Counted from the first letter of the stretch, positions 16,452-25,660 are shown. The stretch is DNA of 64,000 nucleotides from Lentzea californiensis (GCF_024648825.1 NZ_JANBBE010000017.1:86011-150010); one strand, 5' to 3'. The notes: generated from the sequence alone by a model not told the origin. A program made the numbers and translations.

Positions 16452-17302
16452 GCCAGCACCACCGCCACCAGCACTGAGGAGGCCGGCAGCACCGCGAGGG
16501 CTGTCGCCAGGTCGTTGCGCCGCGCCCGGTCGTTCGACGCGACGGCGATCACGGCCGTGCCGTCCGCGGGTTCGGAAGCCTTGTCCGGCAACGCCCGCGC
16601 GAGTTCCTCCGCGCGGTCCGCCAGCGACGGGCTCACCGCCAGCACCCGCACCGGACGGGCCGCGGCGAGGCACAACGCCGTGAGGCGCTCGGTGAGAGCG
16701 GGGTCGTCATCGGCGGCGACGACGACCGGGTGCCTGATGCCCGCGGTCGACAAGGCGGCACCGACCGCGTCGGCACGCAGGCGGCGCACCGCCACCACGG
16801 CCACGCCCGCGATCACCGCGGCCACCAGGGCGAGGCCCGTGGCGAGGCGCCAGTCCGGCGCCACCTGCGTGGTCTCTGGCCGGGGGTCGACGAGGCGGAA
16901 CTTGGCGGCGGGAGCCAGCAGGTCCGCCTCGATCACCGCCTTCGCGACCGCGGTGACGGCCGATGCGGCGTGGGCGGCCGTGTCGGCGCGGACCGAGATG
17001 CGGGCCACGCCGGACGCGGGGACCAGTTCGACGGCGATGGCGTCGGCCAGGCGGTCCGGCGTCGTGCCCGCCGCGCTCGCCGCCGCGTCCAGCACGGACG
17101 GGCTGCGGACCAGCTGCACGACCGCCGGCGCGGCCAGCGAGGTGACCTCGCCGAACTGGGCGCTGTCCGGTGCGGACGGGGTGGCGAGCAGGGCCAGCCT
17201 GCCCTCGGTCACGCCGTCGCGCAGTGCGACGGCCAGCAGCACGGCCGCACCGGCCAGCACGGCGGCCAGCACGCCTTCCATCAAGGCTCTGCGAGCTTTC
17301 AT
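16448..17302 (-). CDS. Wzz/YveK-like chain-length determinant with a P-loop-less kinase-like tail
   Basis: 284 residues. One helix at about residues 10-28, an extracytoplasmic domain of about 120 residues with helical heptads (SPSVLDAAASAAGTTPDRLA), and a second helix LATGLALVAAVIAGVAVVAV. The remaining 110 residues look like the Rossmann part of bacterial tyrosine kinases (HPVVVAADDDPALTERL, PVRVLAVSPSLADRAEELA) but no Walker A sequence is present, so it is not expected to bind ATP. It probably controls polymer length or acts as scaffold. Confidence 0.75.
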   Translation of the reverse strand: MKARRALMEGVLAAVLAGAAVLLAVALRDGVTEGRLALLATPSAPDSAQFGEVTSLAAPAVVQLVRSPSVLDAAASAAGTTPDRLADAIAVELVPASGVARISVRADTAAHAASAVTAVAKAVIEADLLAPAAKFRLVDPRPETTQVAPDWRLATGLALVAAVIAGVAVVAVRRLRADAVGAALSTAGIRHPVVVAADDDPALTERLTALCLAAARPVRVLAVSPSLADRAEELARALPDKASEPADGTAVIAVASNDRARRNDLATALAVLPASSVLVAVVLA

Positions 17303-18333
17303 CGTCCCTCCAGGACGGTACGAAGCAGTTCGTCGTAGGACTTCATCAAGGTGTGCGCGTCGGCCGAACCGTCGTGGGACGCGGCCACCGAACGCGCGGC
17401 GGGGGAGAAGAGCAGACCGCGCAACGCTTTCGCGGTCTGTCCCGGGCTGCGGCGGGGGACCAGTACGCCACCACCTCCGGACAGCACCTCCCGGACACCG
17501 TCCACATCGGACGCGACGACCGGGCGGACCGCCGCCAGCGACTCGAGGAGCGCGATCGGCATGCCCTCCCAGTCACTGGTGAGCACGGTGACGTCCGCAG
17601 CCTCGAGCAGGTCGCGCACGTCGGTGCGGGTGCCGAGGAACCGGACCCGGCCGGGAGCACGCGCCTCCAGTTCGGCACGCAGGCTGCCGTCGCCGGCCAG
17701 CCACAGTTCGCAGTCGCCCGGGACCAGGGCCCACGCGTCGAGCAGCACGTCGTGCCGCTTCTGCGGTTCCAGCCGGGCGGGGCAGAGAGCGACGGGCACG
17801 TCGAGCGGCGTGCCGAGCCGGGCCCGCACGGTCGCCCGGTCCACCGTCGGCTCTGAGGGGAAGACGGCGTTCGGGATGACGACCACGGAGCCGAGCCCGG
17901 CATCGCGCAACCGGGCCGCCGCGGCCGCGGCAACGGTCACCACGACCGTCGACACCCGGCGCAGCACCTTCACGGCACCGGGCACGTCGGCCTCGGCGAC
18001 GCCGTGGAACACCGTCACCACCGGCCGCCGCGGCGAGGCCATGCGGGCGACGAGCGACGCGGAAACGTTGTGCGCCACCACGACATCGGGCCGGAACCGG
18101 CGCACGGCCACCCGCACCGCCCAGGCCGCGCGCACCACGCCCAGCGGCGAACGCCGGGCCACCGGCACGTCGAAAACGGAGACGCCATCGGCACGCAACG
18201 CATCGGCGCGGAACCCGCCGCCGCTCGCCACCGCGGACTCCCAGCCGACGTCACCGCCCGCCAGCGCCATGCCGGCCACGAGCGCCTCGGCACCACCCGC
18301 GCCCATCTCGCTGATCACGTGGAGAACGCGCAT
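17299..18333 (-). CDS. Family 4 glycosyltransferase
   Basis: 344 residues from the ATG at 18333, which lies 19 bp inside the upstream polymerase gene. N-terminal loop MRVLHVISEMGAGGAE is typical of GT4 enzymes. The donor half shows CPARLEPQKRHDVLLDAW, ELWLAGDGSL and DWEGMPIALLESLAAVRPVV (Ex7E). One of three GT4 enzymes of the operon, so the repeat unit likely contains several sugars. Confidence 0.92.
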   Translation of the reverse strand: MRVLHVISEMGAGGAEALVAGMALAGGDVGWESAVASGGGFRADALRADGVSVFDVPVARRSPLGVVRAAWAVRVAVRRFRPDVVVAHNVSASLVARMASPRRPVVTVFHGVAEADVPGAVKVLRRVSTVVVTVAAAAAARLRDAGLGSVVVIPNAVFPSEPTVDRATVRARLGTPLDVPVALCPARLEPQKRHDVLLDAWALVPGDCELWLAGDGSLRAELEARAPGRVRFLGTRTDVRDLLEAADVTVLTSDWEGMPIALLESLAAVRPVVASDVDGVREVLSGGGGVLVPRRSPGQTAKALRGLLFSPAARSVAASHDGSADAHTLMKSYDELLRTVLEGR

Positions 18334-19487
18334 CCGGACTCCTTCTGAGAACGCCGCTCGATCGCGACCGCGAGGGCGACGAGCGACCACAGGGGCAGGT
18401 AGTACTGCTCGGACAGGAAGATCGAGGCGATCAGCACGGCGATCAGCGCCGCCTGCACGGCCACGGCCTCACGCCGGTCCGCCCCGCGGCGCAACGCCCG
18501 TTCGCCGGCCACGAACCCGACCGCGACGAACGCGATCAGCAGCGCGAACCCCGGCACCCCGAGCTCGGCGGCCACCTCGAGGAACAGGTTGTGCGCGACC
18601 GGGGTCTGCTCGTCGATCTCCGCGTTGTGCCCGGCTGAGGCGTACTCCTGGCGGAACCCGCCCGGCCCGACGCCGAGTACCGGGTTGCCGGCCAGCATCC
18701 GCGAGGCCGCCTGCCAGCGCAGCATCCTGGTGTCGGCGTTGGTGCCCGCGATGTGGCTCTTCTCCTGGAACGCCCGGGACAGCTCGGCCTGCGCCGCCGA
18801 GGCGAACACCAGCGCCGCCACACCGGCGACGGCCGCCGTCACCACCACCGCGCGGACCGGCAGGGCCCTGCGCGCGATCAGCCACACCAGTGCGCAGGCC
18901 AGCGCGATCCCGCCGCCACGGGAGAACGTCGCCGCGGCACCGGCCACCAGCACCGCGCCCAGCAACAACAACACGATCCGCGACCGGCCCCTGGCCGGCA
19001 GGGCGACCAGCAACGGCAGTGCCGCCACGAGGAAGAAGGCCAGGTCGTTGGGATCCTCCAGCGGCCCGGTGGCGCGCAACGAACCGCCGGCCACGCTGAG
19101 CAGCCCGCCCGCCGCCGCCACGACCGCGCCGGCGACCGTCGCCGCGAGCAGCGCGCGGACCGGCACCTCCCGCGCGGCCACGTCGGCGAGCACCACCGCG
19201 ATCACCAGGAACGGCACCCACCGCACCAGGTACTCCAGCGTGAACGGCTCGGCCACGTGCACCGCGGAGGTCGCGAGCAGCACCACCGCCAGCAACGCGA
19301 CGACCAGGTGCAGGGGGTGTGGCGCGGGCAGACGTCGTTGCTGGTAAAGGGAGAACAGCCAGACACCGATCAGCATGGCGGGCACGACCTTGGCCGACTG
19401 CCCTTGCACCTGCAGCAGATAGCCCTCCAGGGGCGCCAGCGCCACCGTCCCGCAGGCGAAGACGCGCAGCAGGACCGTCAGCCACAT
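18315..19487 (-). CDS. O-antigen ligase/polymerase family (Wzy-like)
   Basis: 390 residues with ten or more membrane helices. The large extracytoplasmic loop characteristic of the Wzy_C/WaaL superfamily is present late in the protein: MLRWQAASRMLAGNPVLG, VGPGGFRQEYASAGHN and TPVAHNLFLEVAAELGVPG, with the conserved HN.fl..E.G pattern. It would polymerise or ligate the flipped repeat unit. Starts 10 bp inside the deacetylase gene. Confidence 0.9.
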   Translation of the reverse strand: MWLTVLLRVFACGTVALAPLEGYLLQVQGQSAKVVPAMLIGVWLFSLYQQRRLPAPHPLHLVVALLAVVLLATSAVHVAEPFTLEYLVRWVPFLVIAVVLADVAAREVPVRALLAATVAGAVVAAAGGLLSVAGGSLRATGPLEDPNDLAFFLVAALPLLVALPARGRSRIVLLLLGAVLVAGAAATFSRGGGIALACALVWLIARRALPVRAVVVTAAVAGVAALVFASAAQAELSRAFQEKSHIAGTNADTRMLRWQAASRMLAGNPVLGVGPGGFRQEYASAGHNAEIDEQTPVAHNLFLEVAAELGVPGFALLIAFVAVGFVAGERALRRGADRREAVAVQAALIAVLIASIFLSEQYYLPLWSLVALAVAIERRSQKESGCAFST

Positions 19488-20422
19488 GCGACCGGATCCC
19501 GTTCGCGCAACCGGGAACCCACGACCCGCTCGACGTGCGCGCCGGTGCCGACGACGTCGAAGTGCTCGCGCAGCGACGACAGCACCCAGCCCAGCAGTTC
19601 GACCTTCTGCGCACCCGGCACGGCCATGCCGGGGAAGAACTCCATGCCGGGCGCCTCGGCACCCGAGAGCACGTCGGTCGGGTGCAGCAGCAACGACGGG
19701 GAGACCTTGCGCGCCAGGCACAAGCGCAGCGCCGTGCGGAAGTACCCGCGCGCCAGCCGTGGCGAGATCTGGTGCAGCTGCAACAGGTACGCGCCGTGGA
19801 TCGGCACCCGCAGCAACGGCATCGTCGTCACCGGCAGCTCGACCAGTCCGTTGTGCCGCCAGCGGTACGCGGTGTTGGGGGCGCGCACTTTGCCGAACCC
19901 GCCGAACAGGTCCTCGCCGCCGTCCGTCGATCCTGCCGAGCGGTTGTGGTACGCGCGGGCCAGCGGCCCGATCCACGTCGGCAGCACACTGGCGTCGTAG
20001 AGATAACCGCGCCGCCGCAACACTTCGAGCAACGCGGGTGTGACGCTGAAGCCGGGTCCGCGGAACCCGACGGGCCGCGGCGCCCCGGCGGCCATGATCG
20101 CCTCCTCAGCGCGCATGACCTCCTTCTCGACTTCCTCGTCGGAGAAGCGGTGCAGCCACGGCTGGTGCCAGAAGGAGTGGTTCGCGATCTCATGCCCGGC
20201 CGCGACGATCGACGCGACCGCCTCGGCGCCGTCGTCGCGTTCCGCGTCCGCGCCGACCACGAAGACCGTGGTGGTCAGGCGTTGTTCGCCGAAGACGTCC
20301 AGCAGGCGCGGCACCGCGGACGGCAGGAAGCTCGGCCTGCTCTCCCAGCGGGGATCGCCGTGCGTGCGCAGGTACGCCCACAGGTTGTCGAGGTCCAGCG
20401 ACACACTGGCGACGGGCTTCAC
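19478..20422 (-). CDS. Polysaccharide deacetylase (CE4 family)
   Basis: 314 residues. NodB-homology motifs: VSLDLDN (metal/catalytic Asp pair), HEIANHSFWHQPW (metal-binding Hx3H), and VGFRGPGFS (motif 3). No signal peptide, so it acts in the cytoplasm or on lipid-linked intermediates at the membrane. Removal of N- or O-acetyl groups from an amino-sugar would create free amines, a possible substrate type for the amine-oxidising proteins of the locus (speculative). Confidence 0.9.
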   Translation of the reverse strand: MKPVASVSLDLDNLWAYLRTHGDPRWESRPSFLPSAVPRLLDVFGEQRLTTTVFVVGADAERDDGAEAVASIVAAGHEIANHSFWHQPWLHRFSDEEVEKEVMRAEEAIMAAGAPRPVGFRGPGFSVTPALLEVLRRRGYLYDASVLPTWIGPLARAYHNRSAGSTDGGEDLFGGFGKVRAPNTAYRWRHNGLVELPVTTMPLLRVPIHGAYLLQLHQISPRLARGYFRTALRLCLARKVSPSLLLHPTDVLSGAEAPGMEFFPGMAVPGAQKVELLGWVLSSLREHFDVVGTGAHVERVVGSRLRERDPVACG

Positions 20423-21246
20423 CGCTCACCTCTGGCCGGGACCAGTTCCCGTGCGGGCTTAGCGGCGTACCCGAGCACCAGCACGCCGGACACCACCAGC
20501 AGCACTCCCAGCGCGACCCACCACTCGCGCCCGGCCGCGATCTGGTCGCCCATCACCGCGAGCCCGGCCGCCGAGCCGATCACCACGGTGGTCGCGTCCA
20601 TCGACGCCACCGCGGACGTGGCCGAACCACGCTGCAACGCCGTCGCGAGGCACGCCTGCCCGACGAACGCGGCGATCACCATCACCCACGTGAGCGGGTG
20701 CAGCAGCAGGTCGAGCACCGGCTTGCCGGCGACGTTGCGCGCGGCCACCGCGACGACGGCGAACGCGACACCGGCGAGCACCGGCGTCGCGGCCTTGAAC
20801 ACCCGTGCCAGCGGCAGCACCGCGAGCGTCAGCAGTCCCAGCACCGCCAGGGCGGGCACCAGCGGGAGCTCACGGGCCGTGGACGGCGCCGCGGCACCCG
20901 TCAGCAACAGCAGTCCGCACGCCATCACCACCAGCACCGCGATCTCGACGCGCCGGATCCGCCAGCCGAGCAGCAGCACGCCGATCACGGTGGCGAGGCC
21001 GACCGCGCACGACGAACCGGCCTGCACCAGGTAGAGGGGCAGGTCCTCGCGAGCCAGGAACGCGAACAGGAATCCGCCGACCTGGCCGGTGAACCCCAGC
21101 AGGTACAACCGGTCCGCGGCGAGGCGGGCGAGCAGCCCCACGCCGGTGCCGGGACGTTCTTCGGCCCTCCGCGCGGCGACGGTCTGCGCGACTATCCCCA
21201 GGCCGTAGAGCACAGTGGACACCGCAAGTGCCAGATGACCGGACAT
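20419..21246 (-). CDS. EamA/DMT-family membrane transporter
   Basis: 275 residues and about nine to ten helices; the C-terminal half ASMDATTVVIGSAAGLAVMGDQ is the usual second EamA repeat. The ATG at 21246 is chosen; a GTG four codons upstream (21258) is also possible and neither has a clear ribosome site. First gene of the ten-gene minus-strand operon. Proteins of this type in glycan loci may export or flip small precursors. Confidence 0.8.
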   Translation of the reverse strand: MSGHLALAVSTVLYGLGIVAQTVAARRAEERPGTGVGLLARLAADRLYLLGFTGQVGGFLFAFLAREDLPLYLVQAGSSCAVGLATVIGVLLLGWRIRRVEIAVLVVMACGLLLLTGAAAPSTARELPLVPALAVLGLLTLAVLPLARVFKAATPVLAGVAFAVVAVAARNVAGKPVLDLLLHPLTWVMVIAAFVGQACLATALQRGSATSAVASMDATTVVIGSAAGLAVMGDQIAAGREWWVALGVLLVVSGVLVLGYAAKPARELVPARGER

Positions 21247-21352
21247 GAGCGCGGACACTACGACACGCTTGTGCGGCAACACTTTCGAGCGATATCCGAG
21301 GCAACTCTTTCGAGTGAACGTGGGCGGGAATCGGCCGGATTCGTCAAGATCG

Positions 21353-22465
21353 ATGAAGTACCTTGCCGCGGTGCGGGAAACGAACATCGTGACGATCGTC
21401 TGCGGCACCAGGCCGGAACTGATCAAACTCGCGCCGCTGGTCGACCACTTCGGCAGCGCGTGCACCATGATCTACACGGGCCAGCACTACGACCGCTCGA
21501 TGTACTCGCTCATCCGCCGCGAGGTGCCGGAGCCGGGTGCGTTCCACGAACTGCGGCTGGGCGGCCTGCGCCGGGGCGACCAGCTCGGCCGCGCCGTCTC
21601 GGCCGTGGACGAGGTGCTGGCCGCGGACCGGCCGGGCGCTGTGATCGTGCAGGGCGACACGACCTCCGCGCTGGCGGGAGCGTTGGCCGCCAACGCCTGC
21701 GACGTGCCGCTGGTGCACGTCGAGGCGGGCCTGCGCAGCTACGACCGGGCGATGCCGGAAGAGCACAACCGGGTGCTCATCGACCACCTCTCCGACCTCT
21801 GCTGCGCCCCGACGCCGTTGAACCGCCGCAACCTCCTGGGCGAGGGCGTCGCGGAGAGCCGCATCGCCGTCACCGGCAACACCGTCGTGGAGGCGCTGGC
21901 GCACGCGTTGCCCTCCGCCGACGAGCAGGACGTGGTCCTGGGCGACCTCGGCCTGAAGCCCGACCGCTACGTCCTGGCCACGATCCACCGCCCGGAGAAC
22001 GTGGACGACGCGGCCAACCTGGAGATCGTCCTGCGCGAGCTGGGCGAATTGCCCCTGCCCGTCGTGCTGCCGCTGCACCCGCGGACCGCCTCACGCATCA
22101 CCGAGTTCGGCCTGGAGGCGCTGCTGCACGGCCTCCAGGTCATCGACCCCCAGCCGTACCGGCGGTTCCTGGCTCTGGCGCACGGGTCCGCGGTGGTCGT
22201 GTCGGACTCGGGCGGCATCCAGGAGGAGGTGAGCGTGCTGAAGCGGCCCGTCGTGGTCGTCCGGCGCAGCACCGAACGCCCGGAGATCGAGGGCACGTTC
22301 GGCACGCTCGTGCCACCCGGCCCGCTGGTGGGCAGCTCGGTGCTGGCGTGGCTGGACGACGTGGAGGGGCACCGTGCCGCGCTGCGGGAGATCCCGTCGC
22401 CCTACGGCACCGGCTCGCCCTCCGAGCTCATCGCCTCCGCCGTCCGCGCGATGCTGCGGCACTGA
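21353..22465 (+). CDS. wecB: UDP-N-acetylglucosamine 2-epimerase (non-hydrolysing)
   Basis: 370 residues from the ATG at 21353. All family signatures are visible: IVTIVCGTRPELIKLAPL, VQGDTTSALAGALAA, VHVEAGLRSYDR, MPEEHNRVLIDHLSDL, TGNTVVEAL, TIHRPENVD and SDSGGIQEE. It interconverts UDP-GlcNAc and UDP-ManNAc, providing an activated amino sugar for the glycan. Divergent from the coupled operon with a 106-bp gap. A longer in-frame start exists but lacks family similarity. Its last 64 bp overlap the small membrane protein gene on the other strand. Confidence 0.95.
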   Translation: MKYLAAVRETNIVTIVCGTRPELIKLAPLVDHFGSACTMIYTGQHYDRSMYSLIRREVPEPGAFHELRLGGLRRGDQLGRAVSAVDEVLAADRPGAVIVQGDTTSALAGALAANACDVPLVHVEAGLRSYDRAMPEEHNRVLIDHLSDLCCAPTPLNRRNLLGEGVAESRIAVTGNTVVEALAHALPSADEQDVVLGDLGLKPDRYVLATIHRPENVDDAANLEIVLRELGELPLPVVLPLHPRTASRITEFGLEALLHGLQVIDPQPYRRFLALAHGSAVVVSDSGGIQEEVSVLKRPVVVVRRSTERPEIEGTFGTLVPPGPLVGSSVLAWLDDVEGHRAALREIPSPYGTGSPSELIASAVRAMLRH

Positions 22466-22800
22466 GCCAGGCGGTGCGGCCGCGCCCCCCTTTGCCGCGG
22501 CCGCACCAGCTTCACCTCCTGGTCCGGTTCGGTCTCCCCGGCCGGCGGCACGCGCAACGCCCGGCCGGAGGCGAACACGGACTGCCAGGCGTCCCACACG
22601 GCGATGAGCGCGGCCGACAGCACGACCGACGCCGCGACAGCGAGCACACCGTCGTCTTCGAGCAGCACCACGGCGGCCACCACGGCCCACAGTTCGACGG
22701 CGGTGAAGACGACGGCGAACAGCACCCGTTCCGTGTGCTTGCGGCGAGCACGCGCCATCTGCACGCGGGAGCTGGGTTCCGGCAGGACGTGGCGCTTCAT
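22402..22800 (-). CDS. Small two-helix membrane protein, unknown function
   Basis: 132 residues from the ATG at 22800, chosen because AGGAG lies five bases upstream. A basic N-terminus (QMARARRKHTERV) is followed by two hydrophobic helices (VLFAVVFTAVELWAVVAAVV and VLAVAASVVLSAALIAV) and a basic, polar cytoplasmic tail. No family recognised. Its last third overlaps wecB antisense, so the C-terminus may not be strongly constrained. It is 69 bp downstream of the Crp/Fnr gene on the same strand. Confidence 0.55.
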   Translation of the reverse strand: MKRHVLPEPSSRVQMARARRKHTERVLFAVVFTAVELWAVVAAVVLLEDDGVLAVAASVVLSAALIAVWDAWQSVFASGRALRVPPAGETEPDQEVKLVRPRQRGARPHRLAQCRSIARTAEAMSSEGEPVP

Positions 22801-22869
22801 GACGGCTCCTGGTGAGTTCTCGGTGTTCTCGTGCACCAAGGAAAGCGTCACCGGCCCGGAACGTGTGCG

Positions 22870-23538
22870 TCAGATGTCGCACAGGGAACGCAGTTCGCCC
22901 TCACGGAGGATGTCGATCCTGGTGCGGCGCGTGGCGATGATCCCCGCGTCCCGCAACGTCTTCAACGACCTCACCAGCGTCTCACGGGAGATGCCGGCGA
23001 TGCCGGCGAGCTCGCGCTGGCTGAGCGGCACCGTGGCGATCATGTCACTGGTCCCGCGGTGCGCGAGGTCGAGCAGCACGGCACCCACACGGTGCAACGC
23101 GGTCCCGGTCCTGAGGTCCAGTTGCTCACCCACGGCTCGATGGCGCGACACCACGACACGCAGCACTGCCCACGTGATCCGGGGATGTTCCTCGCACAGT
23201 CGTTTCAGCGCGGCGGCAGGAATCACGACGGCGTCCACGTCGTCCACGGCGGTGAGAGTCGCGGAACGCCCCTGGCTGTCGACGGCGGCGACCTCGCCGA
23301 TGATCTCGCCGGGCCCCCGGACGGCGAGCACCGTTTCCTCACCGCCGAGAGTCGACCGGCTGACCCGCACACGCCCGTGCGACACGACCAGCACGTTCCT
23401 CGTCTCGTCCCCTTGGCGGCAGATCACAGATCCGGATTCGAACACCACGCGGGTCGCCACGGCCAGCAGCGCGATGCGGTCGGTTTCGCCGAGCATCCCC
23501 CAGAACGACTGGTCGTTCCCCATGTGCTCATGATTCAA
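22870..23538 (-). CDS. Crp/Fnr-family transcription regulator
   Basis: 222 residues. A cyclic-nucleotide-binding-type beta-roll (CRQGDETRNVLVVSHGRVRV, GPGEIIGEVAAVDSQGRSATLTA) is followed by a long dimer helix and a helix-turn-helix VPLSQRELAGIAGISRETLVRSL-type segment near residues 170-195. The G(E)xxGExA pocket looks partly kept (GEIIGEVAAVDSQGRSA), with an Arg positioned to contact a phosphate. No Fe-S cysteine set is present. It is divergent from the cyclase-like/VMAP gene; a cyclic nucleotide sensor next to a cyclase-like protein is suggestive but unproven. Confidence 0.9.
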   Translation of the reverse strand: MNHEHMGNDQSFWGMLGETDRIALLAVATRVVFESGSVICRQGDETRNVLVVSHGRVRVSRSTLGGEETVLAVRGPGEIIGEVAAVDSQGRSATLTAVDDVDAVVIPAAALKRLCEEHPRITWAVLRVVVSRHRAVGEQLDLRTGTALHRVGAVLLDLAHRGTSDMIATVPLSQRELAGIAGISRETLVRSLKTLRDAGIIATRRTRIDILREGELRSLCDI

Positions 23539-23869
23539 CGGATCAGGACCGGGGTCTCTGGCCCGTTCGATCTAATCCGCCCGGGTTCGGACCGATGGGT
23601 GTAACGGCCGGGTCCGGCTCGCCGAAGATCCCGGCGGGGCATGCCGTGGCCGCTCGTCTCAACGGCTGAAATCTCCGACGAGGCTCGCCGTCTGCTCGAT
23701 GGTGGGGAGGGAATGCTGCTGTAGTTGCGTACGAGTGTCTGCTGTGCGAGATCCCACGGGGTGGAACTGGGCTTGTGCGTCAGAAGACGCGCAGCCCGGC
23801 CGGTCGGTCTGGTACACGACGAATCGACTCGCCGGTAGCAGCCGGCGTCATGTCGTGGGAAGGACGGTC
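23539..23869. promoter_or_regulatory. 331-bp divergent intergenic region (Crp/Fnr and VMAP system)
   Basis: No gene is convincing here; an in-frame extension of the VMAP gene to 23699 has cysteine-rich, atypical composition and no ribosome site. The region must contain the promoters of both flanking genes. I did not find a clear palindromic Crp-type site. Confidence 0.45.
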
Positions 23870-25660
23870 GTGCCACTTTCACCACCGACCGAACACCGGA
23901 CGATCGTCGTGGTCGATGTCGCGGAGTTCACCCGCCCGGACAGATCGGTGCCGCATCAGCTCGCGGTGCAGGAAGGTCTCCACGACGTGCTGCGGACCGC
24001 GCTCATCGCCGCCGGCGCCGGCCTCGACGACTGCGTCATCGACGACCGGGGTGACGGCGCGTTGATCCTGGTGTCGCCGTCGGTGTCGAAGAGCGAACTC
24101 GCCGACAAGTTGCCCGATCGCCTGGCATCCGAGATCCGCCGGTACAACGCGACCAGGGTTGTAGCGGCCCAGTTCAAGCTCAGGGTGGGGTTGCACGCCG
24201 GGGACATCCGCAAGAACGAGCACGGCTGGGTGGGGCAGGCGGTGAACCTGGCCTTCCGGATCCTTGACGCGGAGGAGGCGAAGGCGGAGTTGATCAGATC
24301 CGAGCAGCTCGTCGCCCTGATCGCCTCCTCGCACTTCTACGAAGAGGTCATCGCGCAGGACCCCGGCAGCGCGCCGGAGTCGTACCGCCGCATCGGTGTC
24401 TCCGTGAAGTCGTTCCAGGGACACGCGTGGCTGAGGCTGCACGGTGGGGGCTGGGTGCCGAGCGCGTCCCCTCAGGCCCTGACCGCCGCGCCGGCCCCGG
24501 ATGACGACCTCGTCGTGCGCGCCCTGTTCCCCGACGACGAGTTGAAGGTCCTGCAGAGCCTCCTGTCGGGCGTGGAGACCGCACGACTGCCGATGATCGT
24601 GAGCCGTGCCACCCGCTCGGCGATTCCGTTGCCCCGCTTCCCCTCGGTCTGGGACGCGTTCCTGCACCTCGCCGACGTCAACGCCGGTCCGGACGGTATT
24701 CCTCCCGCTGTCGAGTTCCTGGAGCTGCTCGCCCTGGAACTCGGTGGTGAGAATGCCACCGAGCTGACGGCCTGGGTCGCGCAGAAGGTGCACAACCTGC
24801 GGCGCACCGCCGAGCAACAGGAACGGCAGGAGATCAGATCTCCGATTCCCGCCGAACCGAGACTTCACCTGATGATCGTGATCGAGCTCGACGCGATCGA
24901 CGACGGCCGCTGCGTCCTTTCCTGGTGGCGCCAGGACGACCCGCTGGAGTGGAACCCGCTTTGCGGCGGAGTGTGCGAGCTCGCGGTGGGTGAACTGGAA
25001 CAGCGAATCGACGACGTGATCATCGAAGCCGAGGGCGTGTGGTCCGAGCAGGCTATTTCTGTCGCCTTGGAATTCGTGGTGCCCCGCCCTCTGCTGCAAA
25101 TGCCGATCATGGGATGGCGGAAGGAGTACCGCTCGGGATACCCGAGGCCGCTTCTGTACGATTATCCCCTGGCGCTCAGGTCTCTGGAGCGAATGCGGTC
25201 CGCTCACTGGCATCGTCTGTGGCGCATGAGGTGGGATTCGACTGCCGATGACAACCCGTTGTTGCAGCGAATTCACCCGTACGGATCAGCGGAAACCAAG
25301 GAGAATCCGATCGACGCCGTGCTGAGTGAATCCACGTGGGTTGGGTTGGTCATGGACGAACCACCTTCCGCGCATCCGGATCCGAGTGCCGGGCCCGACG
25401 CGCTGACCGCCGCGTTGCGGGCCGGTGTGCCGTTGGTCGTCTGGCATCCGCGAGCGAGTGCCGAGGACCTGCGCGAACTCGTCAGCCGCCTCGTCTCCGG
25501 GGACGGCGGTATCTCCGAGGTGCCGGATCGCCATCGAGCAGCGCATCTGGCCGCGACCGACGACGAGCTCGTCCGCGACCTCGTGGTGCTGCTCGACGAT
25601 CCGCATCGGAAAATCGATCCAGGCGGGCCGCTGTCACCGTCGAGTGGGGGTCTGAAATGA
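23870..25660 (+). CDS. Nucleotide-cyclase-like/VMAP protein of a ternary conflict system
   Basis: 596 residues from the GTG at 23870, with GGAAGGA six bases upstream. Residues about 10-190 form a class III nucleotidyl cyclase homology domain: first metal Asp16 in VVVDVAEFT, second Asp62 in DDRGDGAL, and the transition-state pair Asn126/Arg130 in GQAVNLAFRI. A helical middle part (about 225-325) is followed by a VMAP C-terminal-like region (about 330-580; WRQDDPLEWNPLCGG, FVVPRPLLQMPI, VPLVVWHPR). VMAP proteins form ternary systems with MoxR ATPases and vWA proteins, encoded next, and are thought to act in biological conflict. The stop overlaps the MoxR start (ATGA). That the cyclase is active is inference from the retained residues. 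Confidence 0.8.
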   Translation: MPLSPPTEHRTIVVVDVAEFTRPDRSVPHQLAVQEGLHDVLRTALIAAGAGLDDCVIDDRGDGALILVSPSVSKSELADKLPDRLASEIRRYNATRVVAAQFKLRVGLHAGDIRKNEHGWVGQAVNLAFRILDAEEAKAELIRSEQLVALIASSHFYEEVIAQDPGSAPESYRRIGVSVKSFQGHAWLRLHGGGWVPSASPQALTAAPAPDDDLVVRALFPDDELKVLQSLLSGVETARLPMIVSRATRSAIPLPRFPSVWDAFLHLADVNAGPDGIPPAVEFLELLALELGGENATELTAWVAQKVHNLRRTAEQQERQEIRSPIPAEPRLHLMIVIELDAIDDGRCVLSWWRQDDPLEWNPLCGGVCELAVGELEQRIDDVIIEAEGVWSEQAISVALEFVVPRPLLQMPIMGWRKEYRSGYPRPLLYDYPLALRSLERMRSAHWHRLWRMRWDSTADDNPLLQRIHPYGSAETKENPIDAVLSESTWVGLVMDEPPSAHPDPSAGPDALTAALRAGVPLVVWHPRASAEDLRELVSRLVSGDGGISEVPDRHRAAHLAATDDELVRDLVVLLDDPHRKIDPGGPLSPSSGGLK

